Assembly (NCBI GenBank): GCA_900074745.1
Contig: LT598465.1
Coordinates: forward strand, 1,116,001 to 1,180,000
Length of the DNA: 64,000 bases
Direction of reading: 5' to 3'
Origin: Lachancea mirantina
Lineage: Eukaryota; Ascomycota; Saccharomycetes; Saccharomycetales; Saccharomycetaceae
Shown here: positions 27,353 to 37,277 of the stretch, piece by piece
Layout of the letters: each line of letters starts with the position of its first letter
How positions within the stretch are numbered: the stretch's first letter is position 1
Notes under the pieces: generated by a model
What the model was told of the DNA's origin: nothing
Seen by the model: only the letters and a program-made list of their open reading frames with translations
Databases searched by the model: none
Made by a program: the position numbers and the translations under genes

Positions 27353-27360
27353 TATAAAAG
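27353..27360 (+). promoter_or_regulatory. TATA box of the thioredoxin reductase gene
   Basis: TATAAAAG about 50 bp before the first ATG (27407) and 90 bp before the second (27449). The initiation site relative to the two ATGs would decide which isoform is made. Confidence 0.55.
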
Positions 27361-27406
27361 GCTCGAGATATGAAAACCAAGAAGAGGAAGGGAAGGGTCT
27401 AGTTCT

Positions 27407-28408
27407 ATGGGACTACCGATTTGGTTTACGAGAAGAATAGGAGTCAGAATGGTTCATCACAAAGTTACTATTGTTGGGTCCGGTCCAGCTGCCCACACTG
27501 CGGCGATTTACCTGGCGAGAGCCGAAATTAAACCCTTCCTGTATGAAGGTATGTTTGCCAACGGGGTCGCTGCTGGAGGTCAGTTGACGACGACGACGGA
27601 GATTGAGAACTTTCCTGGGTTCCCCGAGGGTCTTACAGGTAGCGAGCTTATGGACAAAATGAAACAGCAGTCGTTGAGATTCGGCACCGAGGTTATCACG
27701 GAGACTATCTCGAAAGTCGACTTGTCCTCGAAACCGTTCAAATTCTGGACTGAATTCAACGAAGATGCTGAACCTAACACTACGGATGCACTTATTTTGG
27801 CCACCGGTGCGTCTGCTAAGAGAATGAACCTTCCAGGTGAGGACAAATACTGGCAACAAGGTATCTCTGCTTGTGCCGTGTGTGACGGTGCCGTGCCAAT
27901 TTTCCGTAACAAACCTCTTGCTGTGATTGGAGGGGGTGACTCTGCGTGTGAAGAGGCCAATTTCTTGACCAAATACGGGTCCAAAGTTTTCATGTTGGTC
28001 AGAAAGGACCATTTGCGTGCGTCCACTATCATGCAAAGGCGTGCTGAGAAGAATGACAAAATTGAGATTTTGTACAACACAGTCGCGCTTGAGGCTAAGG
28101 GTGACGGCAAGTTCTTGAACGCCCTCAGAATTAAGAACGTCAAGACCAACGAGGAGTCCGATTTGCCCGTGAACGGGCTTTTCTACGCCATCGGTCACAC
28201 TCCTGCCACCAAGATCGTTGACGGCCAAGTCGATTTGTTCGAGACCGGTTACGTCAAGACCGTTCCAGGCACTTCGGAGACCTCTGTGCCAGGTGTGTTC
28301 GCTGCAGGTGACGTGCAAGACTCCAAGTACAGACAGGCTGTTACCTCTGCCGGTTCCGGATGTATGGCCGCTTTGGACGCGGAAAGATACTTGTCCGAAT
28401 TGGAATAG
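27407..28408 (+). CDS. TRR1: Thioredoxin reductase, possibly cytosolic and mitochondrial forms
   Basis: NADPH-dependent flavoenzyme that reduces thioredoxin. From the second ATG (27449) the 319-residue protein aligns end to end with S. cerevisiae Trr1: FAD site [10 protein letters not shown] (10-19), redox CAVC at 142-145, NADPH motif [10 protein letters not shown], and the closing [13 protein letters not shown]. From the first ATG (27407) it gains the 14-residue leader [14 protein letters not shown], which is basic, lacks acidic residues and looks like a short mitochondrial presequence, as in Trr2. S. cerevisiae has two genes for this (TRR1 YDR353W, TRR2 YHR106W); the window has one. GC and codon use suggest strong expression. 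Confidence 0.96.
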   Translation: MGLPIWFTRRIGVRMVHHKVTIVGSGPAAHTAAIYLARAEIKPFLYEGMFANGVAAGGQLTTTTEIENFPGFPEGLTGSELMDKMKQQSLRFGTEVITETISKVDLSSKPFKFWTEFNEDAEPNTTDALILATGASAKRMNLPGEDKYWQQGISACAVCDGAVPIFRNKPLAVIGGGDSACEEANFLTKYGSKVFMLVRKDHLRASTIMQRRAEKNDKIEILYNTVALEAKGDGKFLNALRIKNVKTNEESDLPVNGLFYAIGHTPATKIVDGQVDLFETGYVKTVPGTSETSVPGVFAAGDVQDSKYRQAVTSAGSGCMAALDAERYLSELE

Positions 28409-28562
28409 AGGCGACAGACGCCGAACGATAAATAGTTACTAGTATAAAGGTTATACGACATGAATGCCAGACAATGAGCTGGGTTTGAGATAGAATTGCG
28501 AATAATTGCACTATACGAATTTAACGTTATCTGTAGATATATGTGTTTGACCACTGATTGTA

Positions 28563-29720
28563 TCAGCGCTTTCTGGCCTGAAGCGCCCTCACTTCCTCTT
28601 CGAGCCGTTTTACCTTGGCCTGCACCTCCTCGAGGTCCCCGTTCAACCTTGTGCGCTCGTTGACGATATTCTGTTCCCATTGTCTGAATCTCTGTTCCTC
28701 CGCCTTCACTTGGTCCGTAAAGTACTTCTTCAAAGCGTTTTCTTCCTCCTTGAACCTTGGGTTATGTGACAGTTTTCTAGCAGGCGCTCTGGCAGGTAGC
28801 GAAGGGTCTTCTGGAGACCCAGATCCGTCCAAACGCAGTCTGCGATAAGTTTCAAAGTGAGATTCTTGTGTAGACAAAATTAAGTCCAACAAATTGGTTC
28901 TCAAAAGCAAGCTTCTGAGCTTACGGAAATCGCAGTGCGCGTCGTTTTCGACTTCGACAATACCCCATGGATATTTTCTCGCAGCCACCAATTGGCCTTG
29001 TCCGTTGTCAAATTTTTTCTCCGATCCAATAATGGCAAATGGCATGGCCTCAATCAGCTGACGTGCGTGTTCCTTGACCGCTGGGTCTGACGCGTCGGAA
29101 TCGTCCAAGGGCGGCGTGAAAATGCGGATTTCTTGTGCCTCAATGACTTGGCGGATGCGGATTTTAAAATCGTGAAGTTCCTTCTGCGTCAAAGTGTCGG
29201 ACTTGGCAATTACAGGGATCAAGTTCGCACGCGTCGAAATTCGTTTCATGGTTTCAATATCGAGAGGTTTGAGCCCGTGACCTGTGGGACGAATGAAATA
29301 CAAAACGGCGTGAACCCTTAGATCAAATTTCACATCACGGTACGGTTGTTGCTCCTGACGCATGTACGAGTCGTGTTGGTCATCAATGAAATCTACAATA
29401 GTCTGCCACGATTTGTTGTTGTTCACGTTGTCACCGAACCCAGGTGTATCGATCACGTTCACACGCAGCGAAAAGTTCTTCTCTTCAAGTTGAGCACGCA
29501 GAACGTCGATCTCCACCGTCCGCTTGATCCCTAGGTGGCGTCTTTGTTGCGAATCTGCGTGTTTCAACGTCGTTTGAAACAGCGTGTTTACGAATGTCGT
29601 CTTACCAACTCCTGATTCACCGCACACCATTAGCGTGAAAACGCCTCCATTCTCGGACACTATCTTGTACCGCTGGTTAGGCAGGTTGGAAATTCCTACA
29701 GGCGCCTTGTCACTGGTCAT
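28563..29720 (-). CDS. CDC12: Septin
   Basis: Essential septin, GTP-binding subunit of the bud-neck filament rods. The 385 residues (407 in S. cerevisiae) carry the P-loop GESGVGKT at 34-41, the G3 motif DTPGFGD and the G4 motif AKSD. The septin-unique element follows, and the last 60 residues form a heptad coiled coil (LNGDLEEVQAKVKRLEEEV). The ATG at 29720 is chosen; the frame is open two codons upstream but without an ATG. Counterpart YHR107C. It converges with TRR1 and diverges from TRP4. Confidence 0.96.
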   Translation of the reverse strand: MTSDKAPVGISNLPNQRYKIVSENGGVFTLMVCGESGVGKTTFVNTLFQTTLKHADSQQRRHLGIKRTVEIDVLRAQLEEKNFSLRVNVIDTPGFGDNVNNNKSWQTIVDFIDDQHDSYMRQEQQPYRDVKFDLRVHAVLYFIRPTGHGLKPLDIETMKRISTRANLIPVIAKSDTLTQKELHDFKIRIRQVIEAQEIRIFTPPLDDSDASDPAVKEHARQLIEAMPFAIIGSEKKFDNGQGQLVAARKYPWGIVEVENDAHCDFRKLRSLLLRTNLLDLILSTQESHFETYRRLRLDGSGSPEDPSLPARAPARKLSHNPRFKEEENALKKYFTDQVKAEEQRFRQWEQNIVNERTRLNGDLEEVQAKVKRLEEEVRALQARKR

Positions 29721-30435
29721 TGTCACGTCCTTTGCCGCTGTTAGCGTATGGTGTTTCGGTGGTGTTTCGGTGGTGTTTCGAGTGAGAACACTATATAAAA
29801 ATCTGGGTTTTCAAAATTTTTCGCGTTTCAAGGCTTACGTGTTTAATATACAGAAAGTATGAGCGGTTCGGCAAGAAACAGATGGAAAGAAGGCAGAATT
29901 GAGTAATGAGAATGGTACGCATGGATTGGCGGTAAAAATTGGTTCCGGAACCTCGAAGCAACGGGACTTTTAACGTCATTTTGGATCGAGTTTGGACCAG
30001 TAACAAATGTTCCTGATTTTAGGGGTATGTCCTGAAGAAAGAATGTCCCCAAAGCCACTAGAGGGCTCTGTGGCCCAGCAAATTGGATTGCTGGTTCAGG
30101 GGGCACCGTTCGATACCAAACATCACCGGTTTCAGTGAGCAATTGAGATTATGAGACGATGATCACGTGACTTCTTTTTTATAATCAACTTGTAGCGCCA
30201 AAACCGACTGGAAATAGGCTCTTAGGGAATCCAACTGCCTCTGTGGCGTGATCCTCGCGGTTTGATTCAATTTTGAGTTGCTTTTATCAGGGCTCCTATG
30301 TTTTCTCACCTGAACTACGCCATGGTGATGTTTCTCACCATAGTGAAAAATTCGACTACTCGAATCTACCAAGTTCTCAAACACTAGAAAGAAGATAGAA
30401 TTGCGTTTCAAAGGCCCATTTAGACATTTCTGGCG
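29721..30435. promoter_or_regulatory. Divergent promoter region CDC12/TRP4
   Basis: 715 bp between the two starts. A near-tandem GGTGTTTCG duplication lies at 29750-29780 close to CDC12. GATCACGTGACTT at 30161-30173 contains a Cbf1-type E-box. I found no exact TGACTC Gcn4 site, which would be expected for a tryptophan gene. Frames at 29843-30142 and 30163-30411 are not convincing. Confidence 0.55.
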
Positions 30436-31536
30436 ATGTCAGAACTGGAACCGTACATCAGGAAAGTGGTCGCAACGCCCCCTGCGCTGACGCCAGCCGA
30501 TTTGGGCGATGCAATCGGCATAATTATCGAACATCTGGCCAACGAGTCAGAACCGAATGTAGCGGTTTACGTGCCAATAGCTGGCTTTTTGGCAGCGCTC
30601 CGGGCTACTAAATTGGACCATAAGGCCGAGTACATCGCAGCAGCGGCAAAGGCCGTACTGAAACACTCTGATGTGGTCGCGAACGACGCGACAAACGTCA
30701 GCGACAACGAAGTGACAATCGACATAGTCGGTACCGGTGGAGACGGACAGAACACGTTCAACGTGTCGACTTCGTCTGCAATCGTCGCCGCCGGGATCCC
30801 AGGGGTCAAAGTTTGCAAACACGGTGGCCGGGCTTCAACGTCGAACAGCGGTGCTGGTGACTTGATCGCGGTACTGGGCTGCGATCCCTCGAAAGTCACG
30901 GCTCGCACCGTACCACATCTGTGGGCGCGCAATTCTTTCTTATTTTTGCTCGCTCCTTACTTCCATAACGGCATGAAACACGTTGCGCTGATGCGCAAGC
31001 TTCTGAAAATGCCCACTATCTTCAACGTGCTGGGCCCATTGCTGCACCCGGTTCCCACGGTGCACAAGCGGGTTTTGGGCGTGTTTTCGCGCGACCTGGG
31101 CCCCGAATACGCTCGCGCCGCAGCGATCATGTACCCAGACAGCGAAACCTACGTCGTGTGGGGCCACGTCGGACTCGACGAAGTGTCGCCAACGGGTGTC
31201 ACAACTGTCTGGCACACGGTGCCGGGCTGTGCCGAGCCCAAGACATTCGACGTTACGCCGGAGCTGTTTGGGTTGCGCGAACACACTCTGGCAGACTGTG
31301 CCTCGCTGGGGCCGGAACAGAATGCCGTCGTTCTACGCAAGATCCTTGGAGGAGCTTATCGCAAGGGCCAGGACCCGATCTATGATTACGTGCTGCTCAA
31401 CACCGCGACCTTGTATTGTCTTGTCCAGGGCAACCAGGACTGGCCCGCGGGTGTCGTCGCGGCAGAGCAGTCTATCCACTCCGGAGAAGCACGCGAGGCA
31501 CTAGAGCACTTTCTCGCCGACGTCGACCGATTGTAG
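30436..31536 (+). CDS. TRP4: Anthranilate phosphoribosyltransferase
   Basis: Transfers phosphoribose from PRPP to anthranilate, the second step of tryptophan synthesis. The 366 residues (380 in S. cerevisiae) show the N-terminal helical domain, the PRPP loop GTGGDGQNTFNVST beginning at 99, the second loop KHGGRASTSNSGAGD from 128, and FNVLGPLLHP, RVLGVFSRDL and VWGHVGLDEVSPTG further on. All active-site loops are present. High GC and few rare codons suggest good expression. Counterpart YDR354W. Confidence 0.96.
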   Translation: MSELEPYIRKVVATPPALTPADLGDAIGIIIEHLANESEPNVAVYVPIAGFLAALRATKLDHKAEYIAAAAKAVLKHSDVVANDATNVSDNEVTIDIVGTGGDGQNTFNVSTSSAIVAAGIPGVKVCKHGGRASTSNSGAGDLIAVLGCDPSKVTARTVPHLWARNSFLFLLAPYFHNGMKHVALMRKLLKMPTIFNVLGPLLHPVPTVHKRVLGVFSRDLGPEYARAAAIMYPDSETYVVWGHVGLDEVSPTGVTTVWHTVPGCAEPKTFDVTPELFGLREHTLADCASLGPEQNAVVLRKILGGAYRKGQDPIYDYVLLNTATLYCLVQGNQDWPAGVVAAEQSIHSGEAREALEHFLADVDRL

Positions 31537-31858
31537 AGCGCGACTCAGCCGGAAACAAACCGATACCAAAAAGGACTCGACAAAAGGATACACAGTCTCT
31601 GGTAATCCGCGCGGCTTTGGGCTTTGGGCATACAGACAGGTGATATTAAGCCAGTCGGGACCTCATTGGCGTACAGTGGCCCTCCTTCACGTAGTTAACT
31701 CGTCTATATTCGTCACGTTTTGTCACGTGACCTTTTTTATAGAGCCGCTCTTAGCGCGTTCACAAAGTTTAGTTTCGCGTTTCTGCCAACAAGAATAACA
31801 TCAAGATCAATACCGAGATCACCACAGTACGAGGGCTCTATTGCACTGGGAGACGGTA
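31537..31858. promoter_or_regulatory. SPC110 promoter region
   Basis: 322 bp between TRP4 and SPC110. GTCACGTGACC at 31722-31732 holds a Cbf1-type E-box, followed by a T-rich TATA-like stretch TTTTTTATAG. TTAGCGCGTTC near 31750 is only a partial match to an MCB cell-cycle element (ACGCGT). Confidence 0.5.
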
Positions 31859-34381
31859 ATGGCTACTGTACCCGGTACGCCACGGGTGAATGGGGGTGAG
31901 GACCGAAGAAGCTACGAGTTTACGCCCATCGGATACGTGAGAAATGGAGACGAAACCGGTGATAAGGCAGCGCACAATGTTGACGGGAGAAAACGCAGGT
32001 CTAATGAGCATCTGATACTGGAAGAGCAAGATGAAGATGAGGATGAACCTGCAAAGAAGAGCAGACGGTATTATCACGACCGTCACGACGATACATTGAA
32101 CTCGACGCGACTGTTTAACGAGTCGTCGTTCGACGACTCGATTCCGTCGCAATTGCCAATGCAAAACGGCAAGATGTCCAGTATGGGCAAAGCACCGGAG
32201 CTCACAGAGCCGAGCAGCTCAAACCCGTTGAAAGAACAAGAGGAATCGCTATACAGGCTGAACACAGAGAACTATAACCTGCGGGTGCGGTGCAACAGCC
32301 TTTTGAAGTTTCTGAACAATGTAACGGACGAGGGCGAGCTACGACAGAATTTGGAGCTCTTAGACGAGCTGCAGGAGTGGAAGAATAAGTATCAATCGCT
32401 GAGTCGGGGCTACCGCGATTTGCAGGCGAAAATAGACAGTGAAGAGGGCAAAGATAGTGCTTTAGGCGCTACGGGCGCCAAAGACTCCACAGACCAACTA
32501 CGGCAAGAGAACACACGACTCACACAGCGGAGTGAACATCTCGAGCAGCGTGTCTCGGAGCTCTTGTCGCAAATATCCGAGGTTGAGAAAGTCGCACAGG
32601 TCCGTGAGGAGCAAAGACATGCACAGGCAGAACTAGCAAAATCGATCACGCGGGACCACGACGTGGAAACTGCACGTCTGCAACGAGAACTCCAGGAAGC
32701 GAAGGCCAAGATCCATCGGCTTGAGAGCGATCTACAGGAGTTCGATCATCAAGGTGGCTCTTTGCTGGCGCTTGAAAAACAGCTGGACCTGAAAAACGAG
32801 GGAATTACGAATTTGGAGACTCAGCTAAAGGAAGTGACGCACGTACGCCAGAAACTGGAGCAAGAATTGGCGACGCAAAGAGTGGCGCACGACAGTTATG
32901 TGCGTGACACTGAACAGAGGTTGAAAGAACTAGCAACAGCCGGAGATGCCCCACGAGCGCAGCTTCAATTGCGGCTTGACGAACTCGAGCGCTCAAATAC
33001 ACGACTCGAGAGCCAATCAAAGCATTTTAAAGCTACTAAGGAGGATCTGGAACGCGCTTTACGTACTCGCCAGGAGCGTATCCTGGCGTTGGAACAGGAA
33101 ATAAAGCCGTTGCGAGATTCGCAACACACCGCTGAAGAAACTTCGAAGCGCGAGAAACAAGCCTATGGCGCTCTCGAAGTACAAGCGCGCAAGCTGACAG
33201 AGAAATGCACTTCTCTACAGCAGGAAAACGAAAAACTAAAGACAAGAATTGTAGAGCAAGCTGCGAAATCGCCGCAGTTGAAGCGGAACAATAGGGCTTT
33301 ACTTGAAAAGGAAGAGCAACTTTCTGAACTGCAGGGTCAACTCCAGGATTTGAAGCATACTCTTGCTGCAAACAAAGAGACTCTTCACGAGTTGCGATTG
33401 GCGCACCAAAAAGAACTCGACCGTTTACGCTTGCAGATACAGGATGCGCAATCTGAGCCTGATCTTATCAACAGAAGACTCCAGAAAGAACTCGAAATTC
33501 TCAAATTCGAACTCGACTCTGTCAAGGAGACGAAGGCTAGAGAACTGGAAATTCTGGAGACCAAATACGCAGCATTGAGAAAGGAAAATCATGGACTCTT
33601 GAATCAAGACGATCATCACGCAGAACACTTCCAAAAATTGATAGCAGAGAAGGATAGAGAGCTTTCTGACCTGGTAAAACGTTGCAGCGATCTCACGACT
33701 CAGAGACTGCAACTAAGTCGGGAATTGAGCCATACGAGAAACTCTGAAAACGAGTACAAAGAAAAATGGAAAGCCGCAAACACCAGACTAGATTACATTA
33801 CGAAAGAGTTTGTAAACTTGCGGCAGGCCACTGAGGAGTCAGGACGAGACCCTGGCTCTTTCAATGAGACGCGCGACGCACGTTGGCTAGAAAAATACCA
33901 AAGCATGAAGAAGAAACTGCTGGCAGAGTTGAAGTCAATGCAAGACGAGAACCTCAAACTTGAGAAAAAATTCTTACAAGAGAGAAGTGTATCTTCGCGT
34001 GCGAATAGACTCGGTTCGGACAGTTTGTCGCTGCAGGATCAGCTCGACTACTATATGCTGCGGTACAGACGTGAGGTGAAGCACACCAACGATCTCAAGG
34101 TCGTGAACGAGTACTTGAATCGAGTGCTGAAAGCCAGCTCGCAGCACTTGCGGCTCGACATTCTCAAGCTCGAAAGCGAGATGCCCAATTCTGCATTGTT
34201 GGGCGAGCCGGGTCCAAACGTCGGTCGCTGGACAAGGGCCCCTCGGTTCAAGACCGTGGCTCTGTTTGTGCTAGCGTGCGTGCGTCTCAGACGCGTTGCT
34301 ACGAGGTCCCGTCAGGACGCGCAGCGGCTCGGTTATTTGCAGCGGAAAATCGTTCTTGATCAAGACAAAGTAACCTGGTGA
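31859..34381 (+). CDS. SPC110: Spindle pole body inner-plaque protein, gamma-tubulin receptor
   Basis: Coiled-coil spacer that holds gamma-tubulin complexes at the nuclear face of the spindle pole body. The 840 residues (944 in S. cerevisiae) start with EFTPIGYV, then the conserved STRLFNESSFDDSIP motif about 82-96, then a CM1-like segment LKEQEESLYRLNTENYNLRV about 124-143, which binds gamma-tubulin complexes. A long heptad coiled coil fills about 150-760. The C-terminal FKTVALFVLACVRLRRVA at 797-814 is the calmodulin-binding site. The ATG at 31859 is used; the upstream extension has only TTG. It is shorter than its relative mostly in the rod. Counterpart YDR356W. Its stop is 11 bp from that of CNL1. 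Confidence 0.95.
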   Translation: MATVPGTPRVNGGEDRRSYEFTPIGYVRNGDETGDKAAHNVDGRKRRSNEHLILEEQDEDEDEPAKKSRRYYHDRHDDTLNSTRLFNESSFDDSIPSQLPMQNGKMSSMGKAPELTEPSSSNPLKEQEESLYRLNTENYNLRVRCNSLLKFLNNVTDEGELRQNLELLDELQEWKNKYQSLSRGYRDLQAKIDSEEGKDSALGATGAKDSTDQLRQENTRLTQRSEHLEQRVSELLSQISEVEKVAQVREEQRHAQAELAKSITRDHDVETARLQRELQEAKAKIHRLESDLQEFDHQGGSLLALEKQLDLKNEGITNLETQLKEVTHVRQKLEQELATQRVAHDSYVRDTEQRLKELATAGDAPRAQLQLRLDELERSNTRLESQSKHFKATKEDLERALRTRQERILALEQEIKPLRDSQHTAEETSKREKQAYGALEVQARKLTEKCTSLQQENEKLKTRIVEQAAKSPQLKRNNRALLEKEEQLSELQGQLQDLKHTLAANKETLHELRLAHQKELDRLRLQIQDAQSEPDLINRRLQKELEILKFELDSVKETKARELEILETKYAALRKENHGLLNQDDHHAEHFQKLIAEKDRELSDLVKRCSDLTTQRLQLSRELSHTRNSENEYKEKWKAANTRLDYITKEFVNLRQATEESGRDPGSFNETRDARWLEKYQSMKKKLLAELKSMQDENLKLEKKFLQERSVSSRANRLGSDSLSLQDQLDYYMLRYRREVKHTNDLKVVNEYLNRVLKASSQHLRLDILKLESEMPNSALLGEPGPNVGRWTRAPRFKTVALFVLACVRLRRVATRSRQDAQRLGYLQRKIVLDQDKVTW

Positions 34382-34392
34382 TCTTGTCCACG

Positions 34393-34830
34393 TCACTTAC
34401 CGCGCGCCAGCTGCCGGTATGAATCCGCAACATCTTTGATTCGGTCATGGAAACTTTGGACGATCTGATCGATCTGATCGAGCTTATCGAACTCATTTTC
34501 CAATTCTTCGCATTGTCGCAGCACTTTCTGCATTTGTTCGATGTTTCCGTCAATTACTTCGCCAATTATGCCCTGCTCAACAAGCTCGTTTTGGCGACGA
34601 CAAACGTTGGTTGTTTGCAGGTGTATTGACGACACATAGTCCTGAATTCGGTACAATAGGTAGTCATAATGGACGCTCAAACGGTCAATTCCAAACGGGT
34701 CTTGTGGGCCCTGTTCCTCGGTTTCCTGTGCGGTAATCCCATTGGAATCAACCTCAGTCTCTGGTGCACGATCTAATGCTTCATTGGACGTTTCATTGGC
34801 CTTTCCATTGCGCTCTCTGCCCGGTTCCAT
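34393..34830 (-). CDS. CNL1: BLOC-1 complex subunit
   Basis: Small coiled-coil subunit of the yeast BLOC-1 endosomal complex, which supports Rab5-type GAP recruitment. The 145 residues (122 in S. cerevisiae) begin with an acidic, disordered 45-residue N-terminus. The conserved part runs from about DRLSVHYDYLLYRIQDYVSSI through CRRQNELVEQGIIGEVIDGN to a coiled coil ending in YRQLARGK. Identity rests on this core and on the position next to SPC110 (YDR356W, YDR357C). It is tightly convergent with SPC110. Confidence 0.86.
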   Translation of the reverse strand: MEPGRERNGKANETSNEALDRAPETEVDSNGITAQETEEQGPQDPFGIDRLSVHYDYLLYRIQDYVSSIHLQTTNVCRRQNELVEQGIIGEVIDGNIEQMQKVLRQCEELENEFDKLDQIDQIVQSFHDRIKDVADSYRQLARGK

Positions 34831-35140
34831 GCTCCATCTAGGTTTTTAACGGAGAGACTGAGTTTAATAGAGGTGTCCTTATATAGATAGACGTTACGAT
34901 GAAACGGGAAACCGTGTCAAGTGACAATCGATATTAAAACAGCAAGCTGATCGAGGAGACACGGCTAGGTCAGAGACTACTTATAGCCTCCTGATCCCTC
35001 TTTTATTTATTTTATGAGTCATGACCGCTTGCTGGCGATACTCTGTTTCGGTAAATAGTGTGTGCTGCCGTTTTCCGGGCCTTTTTAGCCGTATAAATCG
35101 CATAGCAGGCCATTGAGAGGTCCATCGAATCTTCACTGGT
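34831..35140. other. Spacer between CNL1 and the MFS gene
   Basis: 310 bp with the CNL1 promoter at the left and the 3' end of the transporter gene at the right. I see no gene. It is the left junction of the accessory segment that separates CNL1 from GGA. Confidence 0.6.
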
Positions 35141-36655
35141 CTAATTCCGTTCATCGAGGGGTTCATTATTGGTGTTTGAAACCGAATTCATCGTTAGGCT
35201 TTTTGGTAAGCTTTCCTCGTCGGCAGGCGGATTACGAGTCTCTTCTGTGGATGCAAACTTGGATTTTGCCCGAATCAAGGCGCCATACTTATAGAATACG
35301 AACGGCATGGGCATCAGAAGCACTCCCAGACCGCCAATGAGTGAGCCAGCACCGCCGACACCCATTGCGTCGAACATATACTGGGTAAACAGCGGCGATG
35401 ACGCCGCACAAGCAGATCTCAGCACTGTGTTAGCTGCGACGGCCGACGCCGCGTACATCAGATAGGTGTCGATGATGTAGTTGATGAAAGTGACAAAGAT
35501 GAGCAGAATTGAAGTTGCCAGAAACGTGCCCGCAACTGTGGGCACTGCCCAAGGGATGGAATCGTACTCTGCTGTCCAAGCGAACCAGAATATCGTTACC
35601 GCAAACATGACCGCGCCAACCATTGCCCCGGGTAGTCGGTCTTCGGGCACCGGTGTTCTTCCATGTGCGAATCTCCGTTGCCGTATTTGCGTGTTAACGA
35701 ACAGCAGTAGTCCACCAATGCATGCACCTACAACCGTGCCGATCAATGGCAACTCTCCGATGCCAGCGTTCCATTGACGTTTCTGCTGGAACACGATCGG
35801 GTAGATGCTGAAGAGCATGTAAAGCAGCGTGTACACGAGGGCATAGTAGATGGAAACTAGGAAGCTAATTGGGTCTACCAGGAGTTTCCAGGGCCTTGTC
35901 AAAGCGATTTTGAAGACACCACCGAGCGAACGATCCGAGTCCTCAACGGGCGCCCTAACGCTGTCGTTCTCAGTAGTGCGACGCACACGGCGGGCTTTGT
36001 TCCGCAGAGCCATTGCCGGCAAAGTCTCTGGTAGCGTCAGGAGCAGCAATTGAGTCAAGCCAGCCATCCACAACAAGACATAGAAGGTCCAGCGCCAGTT
36101 TTTGGTCACTTGCAAAAAGCCGCTGACCACGGGTCCCAACGCTGGCCCTACAAAGGTCATCGTGGCAAACAAAACCATTGCATTACCGCGACCCACCGCA
36201 CCCCACACGTCTGCTAAAATTCCCGGTGCATTCGTCAGCGCAGCACTGGCCGCCGCGCCTGTCAGGAAACGGCCCGCGAGCAGTGCTCCGAAATTGGGCG
36301 CAAACGCACACAGGAACCCAAACGCAAGGTAAAGTGCGAACGAGATCCAGAAAATGTTACGGCGTCCGTAAAACTCGGACAACGGCGCCCAAAACAGCGG
36401 TCCGGCACAGTAACCCACCAGAAACAGCGTTGTCACGAGACCTGCCGCTTCGGCGGAGACCTTTAGGTCTTCGCTGACGCTTTGGAACGAACCCGACGGT
36501 GCACTTGATGCAAACGTCGCGTTCATTACCAGCAAAATTGCTATGCCCGTGACATAGCATTTACGCTTGAGCGAGTAGTTCTTTGGGTTATCGACATCGT
36601 CGGGCCCAAATTCAAGATGACCGGTTTTGTCGAAGAAAAGCGGCTCTTGCGACAT
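35141..36655 (-). CDS. DHA1-type multidrug:H+ antiporter (MFS)
   Basis: Twelve-helix major facilitator of the drug:H+ antiporter 1 family, probably plasma membrane; the substrate is unknown. The 504 residues begin with the family's cytosolic preface FGPDDVDNPKNYSLKRK (about 16-32), then motif A APLSEFYGRRNIF after helix 2, RFLTGAAASAAL in helix 4, and the antiporter motif C GPALGPVVSG in helix 5. A cytosolic loop of about 50 residues (218-265, charged) separates the halves. It resembles the FLU1/TPO/YHK8 group, but I cannot name an orthologue. It has no place in the S. cerevisiae gene order here and shares a divergent promoter with the nitroreductase gene. Confidence 0.88.
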   Translation of the reverse strand: MSQEPLFFDKTGHLEFGPDDVDNPKNYSLKRKCYVTGIAILLVMNATFASSAPSGSFQSVSEDLKVSAEAAGLVTTLFLVGYCAGPLFWAPLSEFYGRRNIFWISFALYLAFGFLCAFAPNFGALLAGRFLTGAAASAALTNAPGILADVWGAVGRGNAMVLFATMTFVGPALGPVVSGFLQVTKNWRWTFYVLLWMAGLTQLLLLTLPETLPAMALRNKARRVRRTTENDSVRAPVEDSDRSLGGVFKIALTRPWKLLVDPISFLVSIYYALVYTLLYMLFSIYPIVFQQKRQWNAGIGELPLIGTVVGACIGGLLLFVNTQIRQRRFAHGRTPVPEDRLPGAMVGAVMFAVTIFWFAWTAEYDSIPWAVPTVAGTFLATSILLIFVTFINYIIDTYLMYAASAVAANTVLRSACAASSPLFTQYMFDAMGVGGAGSLIGGLGVLLMPMPFVFYKYGALIRAKSKFASTEETRNPPADEESLPKSLTMNSVSNTNNEPLDERN

Positions 36656-37277
36656 TTGGATTGGCAGCCAATGCGAGATTCTACTTCAAGAACGGATTGT
36701 TCTGACTTCGCCTTTTTAAACCTTTCGCTTGCTGCGCTGGCCATTTACTGGAATTGCACATTTTCTCGATGGTTACAAACGCAAAATTTACCGGGAGGCC
36801 CGGCATTCAGTCTTTCTAATCCTACTGACAAGACCCTTCGACGCACTACTTGCTCTACTGTTTACTGCATGCAGTAGTTCTGTCTGTCTATTTGTCTGTT
36901 AGCTGTGTGCTCGGAACTTGTTCGTGATTCCTAACGTGGTAATTCCTAAGGTGGTAATTCCTGGCCTGGGTTCCGGAACACCATATACGGTAAGTGATTC
37001 TCACGACAATTGACAAATTGATGGCCATGTCGAAGTCAGTGCTGGAGGGCCCACCAGCGGGGGCCAATGGAAGTCAATGACTGGAAGGATTTGAGATGAC
37101 GATTTCTCAAAATGTTTGGTGCTGCGCTGAGTAATTTTTCAGCGATTCTCGAGGCCGTCACGATTCAAAGACTATTTAAGAAGGCACCTGGGGACTTGGG
37201 CCTGGTGTTCAATTCTACTGGACATGCTCTGTGCTATTAACAAAATACAGAAACACCAACTGCGCATTTCCCGTACA
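36656..37277. promoter_or_regulatory. Divergent promoter of the MFS and nitroreductase genes
   Basis: 622 bp between the two start codons. It contains a tandem 15-bp repeat (36924-36965, separate entry), the palindrome TTCCGGAA at 36971-36978 right after it, and CCGGGAGGCCCGG at 36791-36803, a CCG/CGG inverted pair. TATTTAAG at 37173-37180 is a TATA-like element for the rightward gene. The density of CGG/CCG symmetrical sites suits control by a Zn2Cys6 factor, one of which is encoded 2 kb away (inference). Confidence 0.6.
36924..36965 (+). repeat. Tandem 15-bp promoter repeat
   Basis: GTGGTAATTCCTAAG (36936-36950) is followed directly by GTGGTAATTCCTGGC (36951-36965) and preceded by a shorter copy GTGATTCCTAAC (36924-36935). 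The shared core is GT(A)ATTCCT. It lies almost midway between the divergent MFS and nitroreductase starts, which suggests repeated binding sites for one regulator. Confidence 0.7.

Noticed and set aside
27413-28318. 301-codon open frame antisense to the thioredoxin reductase gene
   Set aside because: It lies wholly within TRR1, whose strong codon bias removes stops from the opposite strand. The protein has no recognisable motif.
29843-30411. Two minus-strand frames (99 and 82 codons) between CDC12 and TRP4
   Set aside because: They occupy the divergent promoter, include the E-box, and resemble no protein family I know.
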